This document shows positions 14,501 through 21,800 of a stretch of 34,891 nucleotides of DNA, piece by piece. Below the pieces are notes generated by a model, which worked only from the letters and a program-made list of their open reading frames with translations, made no database searches and had not been told where the DNA came from. The stretch covers positions 1-34,891 of the forward strand of contig NZ_ANOH01000020.1 of assembly GCF_000346505.1 (NCBI RefSeq), in the 5' to 3' direction. This DNA comes from Aporhodopirellula sallentina SM41. GTDB taxonomy: Bacteria; Planctomycetota; Planctomycetia; Pirellulales; Pirellulaceae. Each line of letters begins with the position of its first letter. The stretch's first letter is position 1. Made by a program: the position numbers and the translations under genes.

Positions 14501-16859
14501 TGAGATGCGTCAATGGACCGAAGGAGCCGTTCGTCGAATCCTCAGTCTGCGCCCCCGAAACGTTTTGGAAATCGGTTGCGGAACCGGTTTGCTCTTGCTA
14601 CGAATCGCCGAACACTGCAAACGATACGTCGGTTCCGACCTGCTCGCGTCATCGCTGCAGAACATCGAGAGCGAACTGGCCCATCGGCCTCATCTGCAAG
14701 ACAAAGTTGCTCTTGTCCAGGCATTCGCGGACGAGTTCAATCATCTCGGCGACGACAAATTCGACTGTGTCGTGTTGAATTCAGTCGTGCAGTATTTTCC
14801 CGGAATTGACTACCTGCTCCGCGTCGTCGAGGGGGCAATCGCTCACTTGGCTCCCGGCGGATCGCTGTTCATTGGCGACGTCAGAAACCTTCGTTTGCAA
14901 ACAGCGATGGCAACATCGGTGGAAATGTCAAACGCCGACCCACAGTTGTCGCTCAGTGAACTCAAACACCGCGTCGCCTCCCGAATCGAGCACGAAGAAG
15001 AACTGCTCCTCGATCCAGAGTTATTCAGCTACCTGAAAACGATCCATCCTCGTATTTCCAATGTCCGTGTACTTCTCAAAGACACGGCTCATCAGAACGA
15101 ACTCGGTCGATTCCGGTATGACGTCATCATCGACGTTGACGAACACCAATCCGAAACCACCTATCAGACCATACCGTTCAACGAAGAATCTGACCTCAGC
15201 ACGGCTCCCCCGTCGTCGGTTCGCTATACCGGTATCAACAACTCACGCGTTGCGAAAGACTGCCACTCGGTGGCTTTGCTAGAGACGATGTCCGACACGG
15301 CAACGGTAGCCGATCTGATGGACCATCTCGAAGCCGATGCGTCACACTTCGAAGGCCGAGAACCGAACGACCTGATCGAGTTGTCGCCTACCGATTCTTC
15401 GGCAACTTGGAACGAAGACGATCCGAGCCGATTCGACGTCGTAGTCTGCTCCTCGCAAGCCGACACCAACTCCGGTGATACTCGGACGGTGGAGGAACCC
15501 AACGTGGCATCGCCAAGCGTTCCTTCACCGACTGACACCAACGGGATCGACCCAAGTCAGTTTGCGAACGATCCGATCGGCACGGAACGGGATCGCGAGT
15601 TCACCAAACGATTGCGTGATGAACTCTCGGCACGACTGCCCGCCTACATGATTCCGTCCGCCTTCGTTGTGCTCGAAGAGATCCCGCGCACGATCAATGG
15701 CAAAATCGACCGCGCGAACTTGCCACGTCCGGCGGGTCGCCCCGCGTGGGCAGGCAACTTCAAGGCACCGACCACCGCGACTCAGGAAGCACTTGTCAAA
15801 ATCTGGGAGGACCTGCTCGACACACGTCCGATCGGAATCGAAGACGACTTCTTTGAACTCGGCGGTCATTCGATGTTGGCGGTTCGCATGACGAGCGACA
15901 TCGAGCGGTTGCTCGGCAAGCGTCTCCCTTTGGTGGCGTTGTTTCAAAACGCCACGATCGCGCACCTAGCCGAACGAATCGATGCGGGTGAATTGTCCGA
16001 AGCCGGCTCGACATTGGTTCCGCTGAAAATGGCGGATGCCACAGGTTCGACGGAGGAAGTGGAACCACCACTCTTCTGCATTCACCCTGCCGGCGGAACA
16101 GTATTCTGCTACATGGAAATGACATCGCACCTGCGATCGGGACGAGCCGTCTACGGTGTCCAAGCCAATGGGATTGACGGAACCCAACCCCCACATGAAA
16201 CGCTCGCTGAAATGGCGGCTCATTACGCGCGAGCGATTCGCGAAATTCATCCTGAAGGCACCGTGCATTTGGCCGGATGGTCACTCGGCGGAAACATCGC
16301 ATTCGAAGTCGCCCGACAGTTGCAATCCCGCGGGACTCCAGTGGGGGTCGTGGCACTTCTCGACTCTGGACTGCTATCGCCCGAAACGCAGCTTCGTGAA
16401 GAAGATTTCTTGCCTTTGCTGTCCGCACTCTTCCCCGGGGCGATGAACCTCGATCTCGAACAAATCCGACAGAAGAGCCCTGCCGAACAACTCCAATTCT
16501 TCGTAGACCGTGCCTCCCAAGCAGGCATCGTTCCGGGCGAACTCAACGACATCGTTGCCACGAAAGATACCGCCAACGCGGCGCATGTCTTCAACGTGTT
16601 TCAATCCAACGTCAAAGCCGTCCATGAATACGTCGCCGAACCATTCGACGGCAATGTTCACCTGTTCCGACCGGTTGATCAAGGGAAAACGAATTCGCTC
16701 TTCGATGACCCGGTCTTGGGATGGCGTGAGGTCACCGAAGATGTTCACCTGCACGAAGTCCCCGGTGATCATGCCCACATGCTGCAATCACCCGCAGCCG
16801 AAACGATCGCCAGCCAACTCGATCAACTGATGCTGAAACGATCCGCCGTCCCCGTCTGA
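11529..16859 (+). CDS. NRPS, second and terminal module: C-A(MT)-PCP-TE
   Basis: A 1776-residue synthetase. Domains: a short N-terminal helix (LSPAKRALLEKMLLER), condensation (about 44-480, HHIISDG at 173-179), adenylation from about 504 (FTSGSTG at 637-643, YGPTEVS, YRTGDLGRW), an embedded methyltransferase (about 950-1205, SAM motif VLEIGCGTG at 1012-1020), a long acidic linker, the end of the adenylation domain (about 1361-1400, NGKIDR with Lys1392), peptidyl carrier protein (about 1414-1485, LGGHS with Ser1448) and thioesterase (about 1513-1770). The thioesterase has GWSLGG with Ser1585 and candidate triad partners Asp1612 and His1748. An MT placed late in an A domain usually N-methylates the bound amino acid. 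Specificity residues read as D-G-S-K-A-A-G-V-G-K, matching no code I know, with only weak likeness to Asp/Asn codes. ATG 11529 has AGGAAA about 6 nt upstream. The TE should release the lipodipeptide as acid or ring. Confidence 0.93.
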   Translation: MSDLEKRLASLSPAKRALLEKMLLERASTRSSKISPRPTDCEDSLSGAESRLWFVDQIAKDDPFYNMPLAARLHGPLDQKSLDSAVAQMVQRHESLRTTYHLVDGEPQRRIHHSQPIRCTWVDVSNSRDPDNEIRRKMRVASRTPFDLENGPLLRITVYRISDTEHVILLVMHHIISDGWSMIVMLRELTLAYEMNRSQDSSSELSLGSLPSLPIQYADFAHWQNEQMSEERIEKQMAYWRESLAGAPAVLDLPTDRPRPAVQDFIGATVDLELPVELTQSVNQLASKLQTTPFAVLMAAEALLLGRFSRQDDLVLGTASAGRVHPEIEPLIGFFVNTLALRVRLEDDLSFVDLIKQVHQTTVAAHEHADVPFERLVEELAPTRDRSFSPIFQSALVMQNLPRDISEKGSIQVDPILVDNGTAKYDLTFFLWEESEKLVGHVEYRSTLFDRDTIERLIDSYRTLLSAAVAQPDSSIDRLTILSEKQRSQVIDEFNQTTVTNPPPYLLQELVEENAQRTPEKTAVVHGNTEVSYRDLIKKANNIAGHLIAAGVVSETAVVIKLPRSIDLIASILGILKAGGSFVPVDPEFPSARVDQIVNDTSAKVLIDPNWIREHNEAPPNTALPTIDPSQRAYVIFTSGSTGVAKGVEIEHRGIVNFVRAQIDRMQVSSDDRFSFSFSPCFDGAISEIFYALGSGGTSVVVDKPTLLVPEELSQLLNQNNVSVGKFPPALLSTLDPARLPNLRIVASAGDKLTGELARRWLTKGRRFFNGYGPTEVSVGCSMMPLDETWTGEKPPIGPPMNNMRMYILDEHQNPLPIGASGEIYIGGKSVGRGYLGMPEQTDAVFLHDPFVSDDADSDDRPPRMYRTGDLGRWLACGNVEFVGRVDDQVSLRGFRIEPGEIAATLETLEGVRQAAVIERNENETSQLVAYVVTQKDRGEEERTSHLESNHVTQWRDLFEQTHRIAPPVLDPSFNITGWISTYTGKPIPSDEMRQWTEGAVRRILSLRPRNVLEIGCGTGLLLLRIAEHCKRYVGSDLLASSLQNIESELAHRPHLQDKVALVQAFADEFNHLGDDKFDCVVLNSVVQYFPGIDYLLRVVEGAIAHLAPGGSLFIGDVRNLRLQTAMATSVEMSNADPQLSLSELKHRVASRIEHEEELLLDPELFSYLKTIHPRISNVRVLLKDTAHQNELGRFRYDVIIDVDEHQSETTYQTIPFNEESDLSTAPPSSVRYTGINNSRVAKDCHSVALLETMSDTATVADLMDHLEADASHFEGREPNDLIELSPTDSSATWNEDDPSRFDVVVCSSQADTNSGDTRTVEEPNVASPSVPSPTDTNGIDPSQFANDPIGTERDREFTKRLRDELSARLPAYMIPSAFVVLEEIPRTINGKIDRANLPRPAGRPAWAGNFKAPTTATQEALVKIWEDLLDTRPIGIEDDFFELGGHSMLAVRMTSDIERLLGKRLPLVALFQNATIAHLAERIDAGELSEAGSTLVPLKMADATGSTEEVEPPLFCIHPAGGTVFCYMEMTSHLRSGRAVYGVQANGIDGTQPPHETLAEMAAHYARAIREIHPEGTVHLAGWSLGGNIAFEVARQLQSRGTPVGVVALLDSGLLSPETQLREEDFLPLLSALFPGAMNLDLEQIRQKSPAEQLQFFVDRASQAGIVPGELNDIVATKDTANAAHVFNVFQSNVKAVHEYVAEPFDGNVHLFRPVDQGKTNSLFDDPVLGWREVTEDVHLHEVPGDHAHMLQSPAAETIASQLDQLMLKRSAVPV

Positions 16860-16870
16860 TTCACTACGGA

Positions 16871-17491
16871 TCACTGCTCGGCGGACCGATACAATCTCTC
16901 GTGTTGGATGAACGCTTCGACGGCATGTGGCACACGGAACCGAATCGATCGTGAATGAAGAACACGATCTCGCAGATCTCGGCTACTGATTTCAATCTGC
17001 GGCATGTCGATCTCCGCATCGCGGCACTCTGAAACTTTTTGTGCGGGGGCGAAGTCGTTGAGGACCGTGTAGTCCGGACTCGGCATCCCTCCTCGAGCGA
17101 CCACCGCGAGCGTGCAAAGTTCGAGAATCCGCTGCGGTTCCTTCCAACGGTTAAACGACGCCAGCGAGTCGGCTCCAATGATCAAGAACAACCGGCGATC
17201 GGGGTGTTCTGAGCGTAACTGTTCTAGCGTATCGACAGTGAAGCTCACACCACTCCGGTCGATCTCTCGAGTATCAATCACGTGTCCGTTTTGCCCCGAG
17301 AGCACCAAACGCAGCATGTCGATGCGTTGACCGTCGGTCGCTACCGTCCCTGACTCCTTCAATGGGCTCGTCGCTGCCGGGACCCAACGCACCTCACCGA
17401 CCGGCAACTGCTCGAGCGCATATTCCGCAATCCAAAGATGCCCGATGTGGACCGGATCGAACGATCCACCATAGATTGCAACGGCGTCCAT
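16871..17491 (-). CDS. nadD: Nicotinate-nucleotide adenylyltransferase
   Basis: Cytoplasmic enzyme joining nicotinate mononucleotide and ATP to deamido-NAD, the penultimate step of NAD synthesis; 206 residues, normal for NadD. The start is ATG 17491, with AGGGGA about 9 nt upstream and the protein opening MDAVAIYGGSFDPVHIGH. The GGSFDPVHIGH nucleotidyl-transferase motif (residues 8-18) and the ISSRDLR motif near the C-terminus are both intact. A GTG immediately before the ATG is an alternative start. Longer in-frame starts to 17668 would overlap the previous gene and are not needed. It is the last gene of a minus-strand operon, 13 nt after the UPF0489 gene. It converges on the NRPS gene, with only 11 nt between the two stop codons. 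Confidence 0.95.
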   Translation of the reverse strand: MDAVAIYGGSFDPVHIGHLWIAEYALEQLPVGEVRWVPAATSPLKESGTVATDGQRIDMLRLVLSGQNGHVIDTREIDRSGVSFTVDTLEQLRSEHPDRRLFLIIGADSLASFNRWKEPQRILELCTLAVVARGGMPSPDYTVLNDFAPAQKVSECRDAEIDMPQIEISSRDLRDRVLHSRSIRFRVPHAVEAFIQHERLYRSAEQ

Positions 17492-17504
17492 CACAGCTGT
17501 CCCC

Positions 17505-18866
17505 TTATTCACTCGTTTGACCACATAAACGCGATTTGATCTCAATGACATCTCGCAACGAAGCATAGAAACGATCGGCCGTTTCCATCTCACCGAGCAA
17601 TCGGTGGACGTGCACCAAATTTTCGACAACCGATTGCCACGCAGGTGTCCTTTCGTGAGCCTTGGCAAACCAATCTGCGGCGACTCGCAATTGCGTTTCG
17701 TCGCCGTTTTGCCTCGCTGATTCAGCCGCTATCAATCCCAAATAATTGCAGGCCGCGGCACACGTTTTGTCGTCATTCAAAGCGTCCTGCAGATAGTTTC
17801 CGGCGTCAAACCAACATTCCGATTCAATCAGCAACCGTGCTATCTCCAAAGCCAGTTCGGGATGGACGCCGAACGCTTCAGCAACGACACCATAACAGTC
17901 GCGAGCCGAATCCAAATCGCCAAGATGACACCACAAGATTCCAATGGCGGCGTAGAACAACCCGCGATCTTGTATCGAACCTTTCGTCGATTCAAATTCG
18001 CGCTGCAACGCCTGGACATCGACGGGTGCTACCGGCAAACCTCGAGCCGGATATTCACAGGCACGACGCAGCCCGTCGTTTAACGGGGTTTTGACACCGT
18101 GCGTGGTGGTTGCCTGTTTCTCGCCGCCGCTCGTCAGTTTTCCTACCGCCTCGTCAAACGCGCGTTGCAACTCTTGATCGAGCGTGGAGTATCGCAGCGG
18201 CGTGAACCCACTCTCAACAGAGCGAGAGATCGTCACTTCCGAAAACTCCAGCGGCAGCTCCATCAAATCTGCCACGACCTGCACCGGAGACACACCGATC
18301 TGTTCACTTGGCAATTCGACGAAATAATCCAGGTCGATATCAACGAGACAACTCGAAGGCAAACCAACGTGCGGCAACGCCTCTCGGTGGCACACGGTCA
18401 ACTCAATACCTAACAACTCACCTTCAATCCAACGAACCGCGTCTGAGTTCCGCGAGCACCAGGAGAAACTGCGGAGATCTTCAATCGTGACACCATCAGT
18501 TTGCTGCAATTGCTCGATCGCGGACTGCATGTCATGAATTGGGACATGACTCGGAGCGACCCAAATCAGTTTCCGAACCACTCCCATCCTCGCTGCCGCG
18601 AAAAAGAAGTCCTCAATCCCGAAACTGTAACTCCGCGAAGCGACCGCATCCCAATCAGGCATCAGGTGGTGCGGCTTCATTTCCGCGCGTAGCTCGTCAC
18701 TGGTCTTGCTCGCAACGAGTCGTTTCAAACGCGACGCCGTGATTCGTTGCACGTCCAAATGAGCATCAAAGCAGACAACGACCGCATTCTTGACGCCTTT
18801 CTCGAACCAATACGGAAGAACCTCACTGTGTTCTTCGAAAACGATCGTGTTGACCGTTCGCGTCAC
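17505..18866 (-). CDS. UPF0489 (peptide-arginase-like) protein with C-terminal TPR-like repeats
   Basis: A 453-residue protein. Residues 1 to about 230 match my recollection of the UPF0489 family: an EEHSEVLPYW start, FDAHLD at 33-38 and VDIDLDYF at 175-182. His13, Asp34, His36, Asp38, Asp176 and Asp178 fall in the H, DxHxD, DxD order of the manganese ligands of arginase-fold enzymes. Some members of this family convert Arg to Ornithine in peptides. Residues about 300-440 form helical TPR-like repeats (GLFYAAIGILWCHLGDLDSA, CAAACNYLGLIAAE), which suggest binding of a protein or peptide partner. Start GTG 18866 overlaps the stop of the upstream propeller gene as GTGA, so translation is probably coupled. 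No peptide precursor gene was seen nearby. The activity is inferred from ligands alone; it might be a non-peptide ureohydrolase or inactive. Confidence 0.7.
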   Translation of the reverse strand: MTRTVNTIVFEEHSEVLPYWFEKGVKNAVVVCFDAHLDVQRITASRLKRLVASKTSDELRAEMKPHHLMPDWDAVASRSYSFGIEDFFFAAARMGVVRKLIWVAPSHVPIHDMQSAIEQLQQTDGVTIEDLRSFSWCSRNSDAVRWIEGELLGIELTVCHREALPHVGLPSSCLVDIDLDYFVELPSEQIGVSPVQVVADLMELPLEFSEVTISRSVESGFTPLRYSTLDQELQRAFDEAVGKLTSGGEKQATTTHGVKTPLNDGLRRACEYPARGLPVAPVDVQALQREFESTKGSIQDRGLFYAAIGILWCHLGDLDSARDCYGVVAEAFGVHPELALEIARLLIESECWFDAGNYLQDALNDDKTCAAACNYLGLIAAESARQNGDETQLRVAADWFAKAHERTPAWQSVVENLVHVHRLLGEMETADRFYASLRDVIEIKSRLCGQTSE

Positions 18867-21800
18867 GGCGACTCAGCTTCGTCGTCTATTTTCAAAGTGT
18901 CCGAGAACGTGTAGGTCAATAACTCACTCTGAATCGTCGCGATGATTTGATCACGATGAGGCAGGAGACGGACATGGGTTTCGATACGATTGTTGCGACT
19001 GCCAATGTTCTTGCCCAACAGTTCGTGAAGGACGTGGCCGTCATCGATATCGAGTCCCCAAACATCAAGTTCTCGCTGCCGTGACGCACCGCCCTGACTC
19101 TGGAAATGCGAATGCCCACGAACCAACATCAACATTGGGGTCAACCACGGTTGATAGGTCGTCACGCCGCGTGCTTGTTCGAAGGAGACAGACCACGCCA
19201 AACGTGCTGCCGGGTTCGAACTTTCGACAGATTCGGACTGCGACGCGTCCTGCTGTTGTTCGTCACCGTCGGTGTCTTCAGGGTCGTCTTCGCTTGCATC
19301 GCTGACTGGTTGATTTTCCGTTTCGCTCGCATTGATCTCCTCTTCTTGCCATTCGATGCAGTGAACGCTGGTGGCCCCCTGGACAGACAACCCACTCGCG
19401 ACGGTTACGGTGCTCGTTGTGCTATCGCTCTGTTGAGGCAATCGGCATCGAGGCATCAACAGAAACCGGTCTTTCACTTGAACGACCGAAAGTCCAAAGA
19501 GATTCGGCCTCACGGGCACGGAAACCTCGGCGAGCTCTCGTCCGGTGAAAACGTCCCAAATGGTCGTTCGACCCGAGTTATCGAGGAGCACGAAGTATCT
19601 CCCGTCAACCATCTCGCCATAGGAAGCAGAGCGTTCTTGATCGGTCAGGTTCACCGGTGACGCAAGCCGTTTACGAACCCGTTGCATCGAAATGCAGTCA
19701 ACAATCTCGACGGTATGCGGGTCATACAATTCGACTTGGCCGTCGCGATCGTTATAGTCTGAAACCAGAAGCGCGTGCCTGCCGAGCGTCGCCAACATGG
19801 AATCGATCACCAAAGACTTTGATTCGATATGCCCGCCATCATACGTGTCGAAATACGCGATCTGATCAGCCCGTTCGCTGAGCACGCCAACACGGCCATC
19901 ACCTGCAACGACTCCACTGCCAGCCAAACCGATGTTGCTTCGCCAGAGTTGCTCCCCCGTCACGCTGTGGTAGCAAATGAGGTCTTCGCCCTGCAGCAAG
20001 AACAATCGATCGCCGAGTACGGGCCCGAGTCGCAACTGCGCGTCATCCGCATTTGCGGTCGGCGAGTTTGAAACATAACGATAGACCTGATCACCAAACT
20101 TCGATGTTTCGCTGCGCCGCTTCGCAACCGGTTGTCCATCGGGATGCAGACTTTGTCGCCACCGCACGATTTCATTGACGCCACCGGCGAAGACTCGGAA
20201 CAGATCGATGGCGATCAATTCCGAAGGTGTCAGGACGAGCATCAACCCGCCGCTGAGGGTCACTTCTTTGTCGCTCGAATTGCGGTTGGTAAGTCCCTCG
20301 ACCACGATCGGACGTGAGATCCCATCATGATCCAACAGAGCGAGAGGGTTGTTGTCACTGATCGCCTGCCAGCCCAACAACTGTCGTCCCATCAAACGGG
20401 TCGTCCGTGCATAACGTCGATCGGAAATCAACGCCTGAGTTTGCGGAAGACGTGTCGACTGCCACTGCAAATCAACCTGACGCGGCCATGATTCTGGAGG
20501 AATGCGGCCAACGCCGAGCACTTGATACTCGTCCAGCGTCGATGCGATCCGTTCGATCATCTCCGGTGTAGCGTCAGGTTCTTGGATTCTAGCCTGCAGC
20601 ACTTCACCGACTCTGCGTCGATCTTGATTCCACCCCGCCGCGCTGTAGACCTGGGCGAGCACACAGAGACTCGTGACATCCAAAGACGCCGTAGTTTCAT
20701 CCGATGGCATGCGAACGCCCCATGTCAATCGTTCCGTTGCCAGAGCGTCACCCTGCCCTTGGTATTGTTTCAACAGGCTTTCTTGGGACGATTCGACAGC
20801 ATCGCCCAACGGAGCAAAATGTTCGACGATTTGGCCCAAAGTCATCCGGTTGGGTCGAATGCGATTTGTAAGATGAGCTTCGAATTTCTCCGCCAGTGAC
20901 GCCTGGGTGGCATCATCCGCCGCCGCAACCACTTCGGCGACCCGAGCGGTTAGCCAAGCTGACAACGTGAATTGCCTGGATTGACTAGGAAAAATCATGG
21001 CCTGCTGGCTCGCCACGTTAGGGCGTTCGATCATCAACGCAGACAACTCGAGCAATAAATCGAACGCGTTTGTTAATTCGTTCGACGATGGTGTTCCTTC
21101 CGAATCGTTCTCGTCATCGGGGCTTAACTGCCGAAGAATTTGCAGAACGAGCAACTCGGCCTGTTGCTCAGGCCGATCAATCAACCGGCGCAGCGTATCC
21201 AATTCCTCTTGCGAAATTTCATGCTGTTCCCGAAGACTTCCTAACATCGCTTCCACAGACAGCGAGATCACGTCGTCATTATCCGGATCGATGCTGCGAG
21301 CCTTTTGCAGGAGTGCCAACGCTTCACCACGTTGATCCTCTTCCAGCAACAACTGAGCCTTGTGGACGAGTGCGACGAGGTCGTCGGGATCTTCCGTCAA
21401 AATACGGTCGACCTGAGGTCGCAAGGAATCCTCTCCGTAGGCGACCGCAGTCGTCGTGGTCGCTTGAGAGATAATTTCGCCGTCTACCGCGATCAGGTTC
21501 CCCAACGGATAACGAACAATGCGACGAGAAAGCACGCGTCCTGACGCCAATCCGATTTCGATCAACTCGTCGTTCGTTGTTGGCAGATAGTAGCTCGATT
21601 CACCGAACACTCCGCGACCGGATACCCGTTGGCCGGGACTCATCATATCGCTCGGCGTCGCCCACACCTCCGAGCCCGTGTTGAGGTCGTAGGCCATCAC
21701 CCGATCGGCACGAACAATGATGTACCGGTTGTCTCGAATCCCAGCAAGATAGAAATTCTTCCCGCGTGGTTGCGGCCGAAACCGGTCTTCACCGCTGACG

